Source: Candidatus Poseidoniaceae archaeon (lineage in GTDB: Archaea; Thermoplasmatota; Poseidoniia; Poseidoniales; Poseidoniaceae). From it: 39,849 bases of DNA. The notes beneath the pieces were generated by a model, which searched no databases, was not told the origin of the DNA, and saw nothing but the letters and a program-made list of their open reading frames with translations. A program made the translations under genes and the position numbers. Below are positions 26,501 to 32,183 of this stretch, piece after piece. The stretch covers positions 1 through 39,849 of the forward strand of contig JAOMTZ010000017.1 of assembly GCA_028356125.1 (NCBI GenBank). Reading direction: 5' to 3'. Numbering within the stretch: position 1 is the first letter of the stretch; every line of letters starts with the position of its first letter.

Positions 26501-26619
26501 AAATGGTCTTCACTCCAATCAGGAACTGCTTGGGGCAGTGCCAAATCAGCGAATAAAAACATCAGTGCCAAGATAAGAGAACTTGCAATTCTGCGGCGGT
26601 CGGAGGTGTTCGAAGACAT
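17536..26619 (-). CDS. Giant 3027-residue surface protein: seven CBM96/DNRLRE-like plus Fn3-like super-repeats, Ig-like domains, membrane anchor
   Basis: Signal peptide at residues 1-31 (SSLILALMFLFADLALPQA). Seven jelly-roll-like modules begin near residues 60, 374, 710, 1040, 1366, 1704 and 2011, each with D(T/S)(Y/A)(I/V)DS....N.G....L.VG, then W.....TW..P and RP.L...Y. This pattern matches DNRLRE/CBM96-type modules known from polysaccharide-binding proteins. Fn3-like domains with W...T....Y.WWV.A lie between them, giving a unit of about 330 residues. Residues about 2187-2900 are Ig-like domains resembling those of the downstream gene. A membrane helix is at about 2914-2936, then an acidic, Pro/Gly-rich tail ending in WAEDENGSWWYREPG. 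Numerous NxS/T sites suggest glycosylation. A polysaccharide- or particle-binding role is inferred. Confidence 0.88.
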   Translation of the reverse strand: MSSNTSDRRRIASSLILALMFLFADLALPQAVPDWSEDHLEDSPIISQTTYSSSATNDTAIDSTSPNTNFGSSEIVDFGTSTSGESRILISFNNTVPSGEVVTDATLELTCGIDLADIDTITIYAARMKRSWDEANANWNSPDTGLNWGLSGAEGDSDHGEWEPPFQGYGNNTFAINTTAIVQDAVINSRSTIDLLISASGALYSCHLSESAATTKRPALEITHQTGTATSGGTLNPNFVVDGSALMDSNSFLLSAASNPELSWDGMTGQEAQVQLSLSSDFKIDADDTWYYNTQDNSSLFTLSSTTGSMVLPTGDELSNSTTMHYRMRSIDSTGTIGEWKVGYFHLPDHDVQEVGNYGKIAIDYADLGLGVSTIEETFIDSSNALKNTNMGSNTNMRIGSSSSSNQYGLIRLNMDDIGLHDNSTIISANMVMERVSYSGSADVSFHVMNGEDWTEGGVTWKKYDGTYYWDDGGRTPSMSVASFEGDQSSSTIEPDLTVAIQHWIDQNNAIKSSGGVASESLELMMVASSWGVDETTSQYVDLCAKEDVNTCDEPYLEITYDWGSSSPTIPTHLTPLDGHSVWNQTGDNLSGNETPTLTWDGSISWSGNMLMQLSTDSEYRDIIHSFDTSTSTEFAPSDGSWSIGSADALDTGVMYHWRVAQQDNTTNHHSWWATSSFLVSSLESEYLQDDDHRLRLSHGNATALGDAPNCADTYIDSGTPSTNYNGEDEMQVSYNTYPSETSILMGCDLTSHLLPDGYAVKIATLKMRLADSPSGSPDVAVWESRQNNWTEEGATWSSFDGSSSWGTSGAKGWERAGLQDTETLDSSYAAGDYVEFDITLAVQNAMREERPVDLIVGVLGIGSGADRNALFYPNQANSISRPEISFVYVPGSDALPADPVPLSPLNGSWSVDSGINPAPNDTPRFSWNYVSTGVSVGGWSIELDTSANFDSSDLLMATSWTDTGFDVANMTYNISAPLDTGETWHWRVRATSTTNQIGNWSNVFHFLLPDITTWSIDSNSAAVELHHREAMPLLNLPNFIDTWVADSGVGSTTDQSSSSTFRVGTSTTGQNATGMLKIPLTELPNPQNAHISEAVLNLYAQFGSDVGNAISIHPSSVSWNTSANGTTFDGVNNWSAPGAMSANDRGEMSDVQASASADWMNFDVTELVQAAFANGDSHLSLMIVGSIGEGQTIFTSTSGNSNEKPWLNLTWSTGNASTPESAGSNTNPTVDEIIWDTSTHALLPGSTPSFTWTHANPSNVDAWRIFIWKDYSNEREGWSMYDSRDSTAGWDIGNLTWTSPSTLSDGDSYEWFVQPITDDILGSRGTETIFHIPAKTGSSINSTDANITLQEGMIVEALDYPAVFMDTYVDSGSTSSAYESGTELIVGRSNLTSSQIYYTETMVMVNWSSMPIPGNYEFVNATLTMHKLSGGETNLETARIAICEVKDSWNQNATLNGPNGAGSSWSNPKCDTPFEITSVAHDDNYAEFDVTYAVQHAHKRGDDMVNLMFWVIDDTVDEWHFASSDYTADESKRPELELSWRTGTQWLPGSPTQSSPADRSTIWNESSSLPRGADEVSLNWSGLTFSNETRWVMQASDSPTFTTRNTTWMYDLTNSSTFNGTWDYSNLTYTTPDNVSWGDYWSYWRVRAEQDHRLGEWSDVKSFRVPGIIGTDDGAGNNSVVLHHGSVFEETEALPGVPDATIDSSNPNSLLGNNGKLNLGISAGGSGESKIILTFDLSELPFPGAMTPTTALLSLFRSNVSGTSSLTVSAHACDTFTETTISWNNAPSCSTSEVTRSTLLVSPTDGEQTWDITSLAQSNIANNNQTMTIMLQAVGTPTSGHTFYDNSANSTLRPELVLDYVDNVDGVIPPAQPVLTYPNDGAILYNTSTWVLESLDKPQLTWNSVSNATGYVVTIASEAGETKYKSWINSEINGTTFTFGQDLVAGDVYSWWVQAINGSIPGPSSSRRTFAIGSPVDHSYNDDHTWTYMFQTGNEVANLGHTNIRDSYIGSGFADSNHGSDSLIVGTGCEGLNTECRMILALDNDQIPLPPGAKIHSASLNLYVESPPSASMTLSVHRLLTNSWTQAGSTWNSSEAGAPWSTAGMTAGVDYEITPISSSTMVAGATNVWIDIGHSNMLINGDHAWVIIGTSPTGISDYVEFYSSEDSLEVRPAIMMNYTDVHSVSVSPSGATTDADTQIQFSHMLNNALGGMVGENVTWSSSGGAINTTGMFTPEFVGVNTITACFGVICTSENITVTPGAATTLLVEDTEETITADQSFTIVAIVVDQHGNTVPGISISYTQSNGSITGTTFSPYNSGSQTVSVEWNGQLVTVNIEVLGGMPSYYTTTGCEDVIKAGETCQLTWTLHDQFGNMLDLEDGGGITWTAGGGTFTEDNGTYFAITNGTYNISMVSTEGISLDIPIVVTYGAMASLEISASDTFVTADDIVWLNTTRIDIMGNRQSVELPLANWTISDGMIDEGQPAKWHAQKRGTKTLTASYAGISNSVTVQVSEGAITGLVLVIDSVDSTNSVQNITADDQLTIKVKAHDADGNRWTENVAWSIEHVQFNDQSVLQEMTYGSTTMFVPVFSSQSAYTLVATYTDENITLEVELDIGVTQGELVSVTLLQPVELIQNIDADNSLQFVPQLADTDGNLIDISIITYTLEEYDSAEFESVISATNITDIIVGNGGLWEASTEGYWTITAWAISESDYNISQTVSINVEHGDAVSVDIDVVANTAKAGDVYTLTITGTDNDGNTFLESVLWTQNNKAVPASTIEGGSGIYNWSATTAGEHTFKFRSPSGALNEWTVVVTAHQTVSRIDLTIVDEKVMQLETFEIEVHTFDAWENEIPVPPETQVKLTGRMTAEAGANGFWTITTLDDSEQTVTVSVDGVEVSDTIVVEGTFMGFFESGGTLYYAGGVLAILVVLVLLVVIIMVLRSGSSEYEDDEDDDDYEDEPQRPAAVGPSGPGPSGPGPGGPPPSAPVKEDWMTDHRVDDDGTEWAEDENGSWWYREPGASDWDEWTD
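17693..17722 (-). repeat. Two-copy 15-bp tandem repeat coding for a Gly-Pro-Ser linker
   Basis: The unit GGTCCACTTGGGCCA is repeated with one change (last base A to C). On the coding strand it gives GPSGP-type repeats in the Pro/Gly-rich cytoplasmic linker of the giant surface protein. It is a plausible site of copy-number change between strains. Confidence 0.7.
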
Positions 26620-26666
26620 TGGGCTCGGAGACCCATTGTAAGAAGGGGTATAGTTTCCTTTCGGCT

Positions 26667-26685
26667 GGACACCCGTAGGGTGTCC
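26667..26685. promoter_or_regulatory. Perfect 8-bp inverted repeat between rfcS and the giant surface gene
   Basis: GGACACCCGTAGGGTGTCC has perfect 8-bp arms around GTA. It lies in the divergent intergenic region, 48 bp from the surface gene start and 68 bp from the rfcS ATG. Being symmetric and located between two start codons, it could be an operator acting on either gene, or a leader hairpin. The sequence does not identify the binding factor. Confidence 0.45.
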
Positions 26686-26752
26686 GAGACATATGGGACA
26701 AATTATGGTGAAGGCGAAGGTTCAAGTTCGTCCTTGTATGACCTTGGAATGT

Positions 26753-27706
26753 ATGAGCGAGTTATGGGTTGAACGCCATCGCCCTCGGACAGTGGGTGAT
26801 ATTCGAGGACAGGGTTCAGTGGTCCAAAGATTGTCTTCATACGCAAAACTAGCCGACTTCCCGCACCTACTTTTTGCTGGACCTCCAGGTACAGGAAAAA
26901 CTACCGCAGCAATGGCCTTAACAAGAGATGTATATGGGCCAGATTTTAGAAACAACTTACTTGAAATGAATGCGAGCGATGAACGTAAGTTGGAAAGCAT
27001 TCGTACCAAGGTCAAACAATTTGCTAGAACAGCACCATACGGAGATGCCGAGTTCAAAATTATTTTCTTGGATGAAGCAGATGCTTTAACCCACGATGCG
27101 CAAGGTGCACTAAGAAGGATTATGGAACAATATGCTCAGACCTGCCGTTTCATATTATCTTGTAATTATTCTAGCAAAATTATCGAACCTATTCAGAGCA
27201 GATGCGCTGTATTTAGATTCAGACCACTTGCGGATATCGAGGTTTCAGATCAAGTAAAAGCAGTTGCAAAAGCAGAAGGTATTGGACTTGATGATGAGGC
27301 TGCAGAAGCCTTAGTGAGAATATCTCAAGGTGATCTTCGTAAAGCAATAACTGCCTTACAAGTTGCTGCAGCATTGGAAAAGAACATTTCTCGAAATCTA
27401 ATCTACGAAACTAGCGCAACAGCTCCTCCTGAATCATTACATCAATATTTGATGGCTTGCAGACAAGATGGTTTCCACGCAGCAAGAAGAAGGTTGCGAG
27501 AACTATTAGACAAATACGGCCTTGCTGGAACCGACTTTGTAAATCAGTTGCACAGAGAACTTTACGGAGCAGATTTCCTTTCGGAAAACCAGAAGTTAGA
27601 GTTAACTGAATTGATGGCTGAGATTGACTTTAGGTTAGTTGAAGGCGGAGGGGAGGCCATCCAATTGGATGCTTTGACCGCTAGATTGTCGAAGTTACTC
27701 AGTTGA
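26753..27706 (+). CDS. rfcS: Replication factor C small subunit
   Basis: AAA+ clamp-loader subunit that opens and loads the PCNA ring on primed DNA. The 317-residue protein starts SELWVERHRPRTVGDI (family W.EKYRP). It has Walker A GPPGTGKTT at 43-51, NASDERKLESIRTKVKQFA, Walker B FLDEADAL, EQYAQTCRFILSCNYSSKI with sensor 1, IQSRC containing the SRC arginine finger, and sensor 2 around GDLRKAITALQ. Length fits archaeal RfcS (about 315-330). The frame is open to 26693; the ATG at 26753 is chosen because residues before SELWVE have no counterpart in the family. Its 3' end overlaps the converging membrane-protein gene by 12 bp. It is a good archaeal marker for placing the genome. Confidence 0.96.
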   Translation: MSELWVERHRPRTVGDIRGQGSVVQRLSSYAKLADFPHLLFAGPPGTGKTTAAMALTRDVYGPDFRNNLLEMNASDERKLESIRTKVKQFARTAPYGDAEFKIIFLDEADALTHDAQGALRRIMEQYAQTCRFILSCNYSSKIIEPIQSRCAVFRFRPLADIEVSDQVKAVAKAEGIGLDDEAAEALVRISQGDLRKAITALQVAAALEKNISRNLIYETSATAPPESLHQYLMACRQDGFHAARRRLRELLDKYGLAGTDFVNQLHRELYGADFLSENQKLELTELMAEIDFRLVEGGGEAIQLDALTARLSKLLS

Positions 27707-28552
27707 ATCGTCTTCAACTTCTTCAATTATTAATTCAAGTTCAACTGTTCGTGTGTTTTCCCAAGGGTCACCATCTTCCTCAACTTCGATTGTCACAGTA
27801 TATGTACCTGCAGATAGTCCCTCTTCAATTTTTATTACGACTGGATAATCAATGTCCTCGTGGTCTCTAACCCCTTCCATCTCTTTAGAAAACGATTCAT
27901 TATTGTCCATTTCATTCCAAGAGTTATTCACTTCTTCGCCATTGAATGTAATCGTGTAATCTGAATCAGCCGCATCAAAGTTATCACTGAATGCAAGGAC
28001 TAGGTAGTGTTCGCCAGAATAACCTTCAGAAAGATAGACAGTTCCATCATCAGAGCCTTCGAAGTCATAACCATCATCAGTGGATGATATCATGCCCCAT
28101 CCATCATCGACTTGAGGGGCCACAATATCTGCAAATGGGGCATTAGTTAGCAAAAATGTAATCGCTAACCAAGTGAATACATGCAAGAATGATGCTTTGA
28201 ACCAAGTTCCTTTGGTATAGTGCTCAACATATTTTTCTGGCATTACTGCCCTATGAAGGGCTGGTAGAAGGAATATGCACAACATTGGAATGAACCATAG
28301 CATATCTGCATTATCCTGGGAATTAGGCATTGCGAGATATCTCATCAGTACTGCCATTGTAGCTGCGAATGCTATTACTAGCCACATCGATCTAATATCT
28401 GCCTTCTCCTTAGCCACGTGTTTCACAGGGTCGAAAGATTCGATTCCCATATCGGCACCTGAGCGATTCTTTTTGCGCTCCTTGTCATCTTTACCACCAC
28501 GATTACGTCTCTCTGCTGCGGCAGCAGCCATAGCGGTATTGATGTCTACCAT
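27695..28552 (-). CDS. Membrane protein with C-terminal extracellular beta domain
   Basis: A 285-residue protein of unknown family. The N-terminus is highly charged and likely cytoplasmic (AAAAAERRNRGGKDDKERKK). It is followed by two or three membrane helices (MWLVIAFAATMAVLMRYLAM, MLWFIPMLCIFLLPAL, and a third around LHVFTWLAITFLLTNAP). The remaining 150 residues form an acidic Ig-like beta domain with SAGTYTVTIEVEEDGDPW near the end. That domain is probably outside the cell. The frame opens at 28594; the ATG at 28552 is preferred because it begins the typical charged N-terminus. An AT-rich TATA-like element, ATTATATG (minus strand), lies about 75 bp before it. Confidence 0.75.
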   Translation of the reverse strand: MVDINTAMAAAAAERRNRGGKDDKERKKNRSGADMGIESFDPVKHVAKEKADIRSMWLVIAFAATMAVLMRYLAMPNSQDNADMLWFIPMLCIFLLPALHRAVMPEKYVEHYTKGTWFKASFLHVFTWLAITFLLTNAPFADIVAPQVDDGWGMISSTDDGYDFEGSDDGTVYLSEGYSGEHYLVLAFSDNFDAADSDYTITFNGEEVNNSWNEMDNNESFSKEMEGVRDHEDIDYPVVIKIEEGLSAGTYTVTIEVEEDGDPWENTRTVELELIIEEVEDDSTE

Positions 28553-28699
28553 CAAGTCGGCGGATGGTTGACAGTGGATGAAGGCTGCGGTCAAAAATTA
28601 AACTTGGAATCAAGAAATTAGATTACATATAATTCACGGTTGATACTCATTTTCAAGGCCGCATCCTTCAAAGAGGGGTGTACGGTGGGCGGACTACTT

Positions 28700-28831
28700 G
28701 CCGGGGTGGCGTAGTTGGTGGCGCGTCGGACTCATAGGGCAGTTCTTCGGAACTAATTGAGACGTACCAAAGCCCCTTCTCTTGTCTGAGACATCCGAAG
28801 GTCGCGGGTTCAAGCCCCGCTCCCGGCACCA
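28700..28831 (+). tRNA. Elongator tRNA-Met(CAU) with a 56-nt intron; CCA encoded
   Basis: Cloverleaf parts in order: acceptor GCCGGGG (28700-28706) pairing with TCCCGGC (28821-28827, one G-U), D-arm GCGT/GCGC, anticodon stem TCGGA (28726-28730) with TCCGA (28794-28798), and loop CTCATA plus A after splicing, giving CUCAUAA with anticodon CAU. The T-arm is GCGGG-TTCAAGC-CCCGC (28804-28820), then discriminator A and genomic CCA. The GCCGGGG acceptor and general layout are those of archaeal elongator methionine tRNA rather than initiator (no AGCGGG-type start or GGG/CCC anticodon stem). The intron follows position 37. AT-rich promoter candidate CATATAAT lies at 28626-28633. Confidence 0.95.
28737..28792 (+). 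other. tRNA-Met intron with canonical bulge-helix-bulge splice motif
   Basis: Exon-intron boundaries form a textbook motif for the archaeal tRNA splicing endonuclease. A 4-bp helix CUCA (28731-28734) / UGAG (28787-28790) is flanked by 3-nt bulges UAG (28735-28737) and ACA (28791-28793). Cleavage after the second base of each bulge yields the intron 28737-28792. The inner helix continues as GGCAG/UUGUC. Within the intron, AGTTC-TTCG-GAACT (28741-28754) makes a UUCG tetraloop hairpin that partly competes with that inner helix. Confidence 0.92.
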
Positions 28832-28906
28832 TTTGATGCTCTGAACGGAGTATCTTAGTGTCAAATATTATACAGTTTAGCCGTCTGAGGAAATTAGAGT
28901 GATAGT

Positions 28907-29602
28907 GTGACAAAGCTACTCCAGATGGAAAACTTAGAACGGCATTATGAAACACCTGCTGGAGTCGTGAAAGCGCTTGACGGCGTTTCTTTCCAGATCT
29001 CAGAAGGCGAACGAGTAATTCTTCTTGGCCCATCTGGTTCCGGAAAAACAACTCTGCTAAACTGTCTCTCATCATTGGATAGCCCAACTGGTGGAACCTA
29101 TTCGTTTCATGGAGAAGAGGTTCCAAGAAACCACTCTGAGAAAATGACATCTTTCAGGAGAGAGAATATTGGCTATGTTTTCCAATTTTTCAATCTCCTT
29201 CAAGACCTGACCGTATTGGAAAACATCTTGTTGATTCAAGAAATCGCGGGCAAGAAAGATGAAGCAAGAGCGCTTGAACTGTTGAAACTAGTTGGCTTAG
29301 AAGCTGAGGTAAACCGATTCCCTGGAGAGATTAGTGGTGGTCAACAACAGCGTGTAGCGATTGCAAGAAGCATTGCAAAGAGGCCAAATTTACTACTCGG
29401 TGATGAATTAACTGGGAACTTGGATACCGAAACTTCACAGAAAGTAATGACTGCTCTGGTTAAGGCTTGCAAAGAAGAGAATATCACCTCAGTCTTCGTC
29501 ACACATGATGAGGGACTGGTAAAGTATGCAACACGTGTGATCAGAATCGACAGTGGAAAGATAGTTTCTGACGAACTAACCAAACCATCGGAAGAAGAGT
29601 GA
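28907..29602 (+). CDS. ABC transporter ATP-binding protein, LolD/MacB type
   Basis: A 231-residue nucleotide-binding subunit. Walker A is GPSGSGKTT at 41-49; the Q-loop region is VFQFFNLLQDLTVLENI; the signature is ISGGQQQRVAIARSIAKRP; Walker B is LLLGDELTGNLD, where the usual DEPTG has Leu for Pro; the H-loop is FVTHDEGL. The family drives FtsX-type permeases that extract lipoproteins or export peptides and lipids. The start is GTG at 28907, with an ATG at 28925 as alternative. A TATA-like ATATTATACA (28865-28874) fits a promoter of its own between tRNA-Met and this gene. The permease follows after 9 bp with a GAGGTG ribosome site. Confidence 0.93.
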   Translation: MTKLLQMENLERHYETPAGVVKALDGVSFQISEGERVILLGPSGSGKTTLLNCLSSLDSPTGGTYSFHGEEVPRNHSEKMTSFRRENIGYVFQFFNLLQDLTVLENILLIQEIAGKKDEARALELLKLVGLEAEVNRFPGEISGGQQQRVAIARSIAKRPNLLLGDELTGNLDTETSQKVMTALVKACKEENITSVFVTHDEGLVKYATRVIRIDSGKIVSDELTKPSEEE

Positions 29603-29611
29603 GGTGTTCTC

Positions 29612-32056
29612 ATGTCTGCACTACTGAATAAACGATTGTTTCGAAGTCTTTGGAGGACTAAATTACGCCTCTTGGCCGTAGTCTTTATGGTATCAGTTGG
29701 AGTTTTTGCTGGCCTTACTTTCGGAGGCTATTCACACAATCTTGATGGTATGTATGATTCGATGCAAGCTGATGATGAAGATGGAGCTAATCTGGCTGAT
29801 ATTTGGATTGATAACCGAACTACATCTTGGTCTCTAGAACAAGTTCAAACATTCTGTAATTCTTTAGAAGATTCTCTGGCTCAGTCATCAGAAATGTCAC
29901 TAGATTCTTGTGAGGGTAGAACAATCATACCAGGTGCAATGTTTTACGGAGAAGGTGATGATCAAGAAATCATAAATTCACTTTGGCATGGTATTCCTTC
30001 AGACGCGAATGCAGATAGAATCTGGATGCCAGCAGATCACTCGAAGGGAAGGGTTGCAGCTGCTAATGATGAAATCGTAATCGATGCACACGTAGCAGAT
30101 GTACTTGAAATTGAGATCGGTAATGAAGTTACTATTGGGGCGGGAAATAATAGTGCTGATTTCACAGTAGTTGGAATTGGCTACCATCCTTTGCATGTAC
30201 TGATGGCGCCTGAAGGTTCGATTTTCCCACCCGAAGAAGGAGAATATGTAGTTGGTTATCTATCGGATGAAGGGATGTCAAGACTTACTGGTGATGCGAT
30301 TGGAACTAGCAATTTTATCATATTGGATGTAGAAGGAAATCCTTCATTTGATTTACCGGATACTGAAGAATATGAGGGTGAAGAAATCGACGAAATCAAA
30401 TTCCATGTTGAAAATTCTCTCAACTCAACAGAATTGGATGCTAGAGTTCGTGATAGAGGTCAGAATGAGCAGGTAGAAGTGATGCGACAGGACCTTGAAG
30501 GTGCTAAAAGAACTACAATTCCTTTTACTGTTATGATTGCTGCAATTGCATCAATTACAATAGTGTTGAGTTTACAACGTCTTGTTCAAAGTCAATCGAA
30601 AGAAATAGCAGTTCTTAGAACTCTTGGAGTCGACCGTAAATCATTGATGACTGGTTACCTTATTGCACCTGTAGCCATAGGAGCAATCGGTTGTCTGGTG
30701 GGTTGTTTAATCGGCCCATGGGGTATGAATTGGATGTTAGATTTCTATGAAGATATAATCGGTGTTCCTATTATCGAGCGAACGATTCCTCTCTCAACTT
30801 ACATGACTGTGATTATTCCAACAATGATTATTGTATTCCTTTCGGGAACATTACCTGCATGGAAAGCTAGCAGATTAGATCCGTTGGAAGTATTGAGTGG
30901 TCAAACAGAAATGCGAGTTGGTTCTAGCACATTAAAGAAATTAACCTCATGGATGCCAACAACGCTTGGTCTTTCTATTCGTTCAAGTCTAAGAAAACCA
31001 ATTCGACTTTCAATGACTTTCCTAGCTGTTGGGATTTCACTAATGCTTTTCGGTTCGATACAAATGATGTCTGCTGGTATGGAAGATACTTTGCTAAGTG
31101 GGATAGAAGAGGACCAATCATGGGATGCCCAGGTTTTCATCAATCCTAATGGTGAAGGTCCTGTGCTAGATTGGGCAAACAATGTTTCAGCAACCTCTGA
31201 ATTGATGATTGAAATGCCATTAGGTAGTGTCCAGGATGATAGTGGAATTGAAAGGGTATTCACTCTTGTTGGATTAAATAATTATCAAAATGGAATGAGG
31301 CAAGTAAACCTTCTAGATGGAGATACTCCGAGTAATGATAACGATGCTTTACAAGTTATGATGGATGAAGGAGCCATGAAATTCCTGTCATGGGAGTTGG
31401 GAGATACTCAAACAGTCTCGATCAATGGTGTGGATACCGATATTGAGGTCGTTGGTATAACCAGAGGCGAGATGTCCAGAACAATGTATTTCTTACGTGG
31501 CGATTTAAGTGATATTACTGGGATTAATGCAACTTCGATTTATCTCGATTTACCAGATGGAGTTGAAGTGAATACCGAACTTGGTGAAGTTTCAGTTGGT
31601 ATAGTTGAACGTCAAGACCTCATTGATGGAATAACTTCGTTAATAGGTGATCAAACAAAAATATTCCAAGCCATAATGTATCTCGGATTGCTTTTCACTA
31701 TCGCTGTAATGCTCAACACCATGATTATGAATGTAGCAGAACGTGATTTTGAACTTGCAACATTAAGGGTATTAGGTGCATCAACTAAACGCCTTGGAAC
31801 TATGTTGTTATTCGAGAGTTTACTCATCGGTATCATTGGAGGTTTAGTCGGTGTTTTGTTCGCATATGGTGGCGCTGTAGGACTAGCAGCATCCTTCTCA
31901 TCATGGCAATTCTATGTTCCAATAGTCGTAATCCCTAGTGTTGCTTACCAATTAATGGGCATGGTTATCTTAATTGCAGTAGCGATGACTCCAATTGGAT
32001 TATTGCGTCTAAGGCGAATGGACTTGGTTGAGAAGGTCAAAGACCTCTCTCAATGA
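29612..32056 (+). CDS. ABC transporter permease with two FtsX-type domains
   Basis: An 814-residue membrane partner of the preceding ATPase. The N-terminal helix (LRLLAVVFMVSVGVFAGLTF) is followed by an extracytoplasmic MacB-like domain (about 40-290), then a first FtsX block (about 300-430) with IAVLRTLGVDRKSLMTGYL and LPAWKASRLDPLEVL. A second helix and extracytoplasmic domain follow. The last FtsX block (about 685-810) has ERDFELATLRVLGASTKRLG and IGLLRLRRMD. The duplicated arrangement (eight or so helices) corresponds to fused permeases of the LolC/E-like COG0577 group. Start ATG at 29612 with GAGGTG at 29601-29606. Likely works in envelope lipid, lipoprotein or peptide export; substrate unknown. 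Confidence 0.92.
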   Translation: MSALLNKRLFRSLWRTKLRLLAVVFMVSVGVFAGLTFGGYSHNLDGMYDSMQADDEDGANLADIWIDNRTTSWSLEQVQTFCNSLEDSLAQSSEMSLDSCEGRTIIPGAMFYGEGDDQEIINSLWHGIPSDANADRIWMPADHSKGRVAAANDEIVIDAHVADVLEIEIGNEVTIGAGNNSADFTVVGIGYHPLHVLMAPEGSIFPPEEGEYVVGYLSDEGMSRLTGDAIGTSNFIILDVEGNPSFDLPDTEEYEGEEIDEIKFHVENSLNSTELDARVRDRGQNEQVEVMRQDLEGAKRTTIPFTVMIAAIASITIVLSLQRLVQSQSKEIAVLRTLGVDRKSLMTGYLIAPVAIGAIGCLVGCLIGPWGMNWMLDFYEDIIGVPIIERTIPLSTYMTVIIPTMIIVFLSGTLPAWKASRLDPLEVLSGQTEMRVGSSTLKKLTSWMPTTLGLSIRSSLRKPIRLSMTFLAVGISLMLFGSIQMMSAGMEDTLLSGIEEDQSWDAQVFINPNGEGPVLDWANNVSATSELMIEMPLGSVQDDSGIERVFTLVGLNNYQNGMRQVNLLDGDTPSNDNDALQVMMDEGAMKFLSWELGDTQTVSINGVDTDIEVVGITRGEMSRTMYFLRGDLSDITGINATSIYLDLPDGVEVNTELGEVSVGIVERQDLIDGITSLIGDQTKIFQAIMYLGLLFTIAVMLNTMIMNVAERDFELATLRVLGASTKRLGTMLLFESLLIGIIGGLVGVLFAYGGAVGLAASFSSWQFYVPIVVIPSVAYQLMGMVILIAVAMTPIGLLRLRRMDLVEKVKDLSQ

Positions 32057-32061
32057 GGTAC

Positions 32062-32082
32062 ATCTTCGACAAACTCGAAGAT
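32062..32082 (+). terminator. Stem-loop just after the permease stop codon
   Basis: ATCTTCG-ACAAACT-CGAAGAT forms a perfect 7-bp stem with a 7-nt loop, 5 bp after the stop. No long T-run follows directly, so termination is not assured; it may instead stabilise the 3' end of the mRNA. Confidence 0.35.
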
Positions 32083-32140
32083 TTCGGGTTCAAATTATGT
32101 CCGAAGTTTTGTGATAGTTTTGTAAGATTTCAAACAAGAC

Positions 32141-32166
32141 AATATAACCAATAAACTCCCGGAGTT
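32141..32166 (+). promoter_or_regulatory. Candidate promoter and palindrome of the MMPL/RND gene
   Basis: AATATAAC at 32141-32148 resembles an archaeal TATA box 36-43 bp before the TTG start. It is followed by AACTCC-C-GGAGTT (32154-32166), a 13-bp palindrome lying where transcription would begin. GGTGG at 32175-32179 is a likely ribosome site. The palindrome is a possible operator; nothing identifies the regulator. Confidence 0.4.
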
Positions 32167-32183
32167 AATGGTAGGGTGGTTTT

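Noticed and set aside
17536-26619. Possible CRISPR or DNA-level tandem array because of seven-fold periodicity
   Set aside because: The repeats are protein-domain copies of about 1 kb that have diverged in sequence; there are no short identical direct repeats with spacers.
28668-29150. 160-residue minus-strand reading frame with GAGLEPATFGCLRQEK
   Set aside because: It is the reverse complement of the tRNA-Met gene and the start of the ABC ATPase gene. The GAGLEPATFG string is a well-known false translation of tRNA T-arm sequence.
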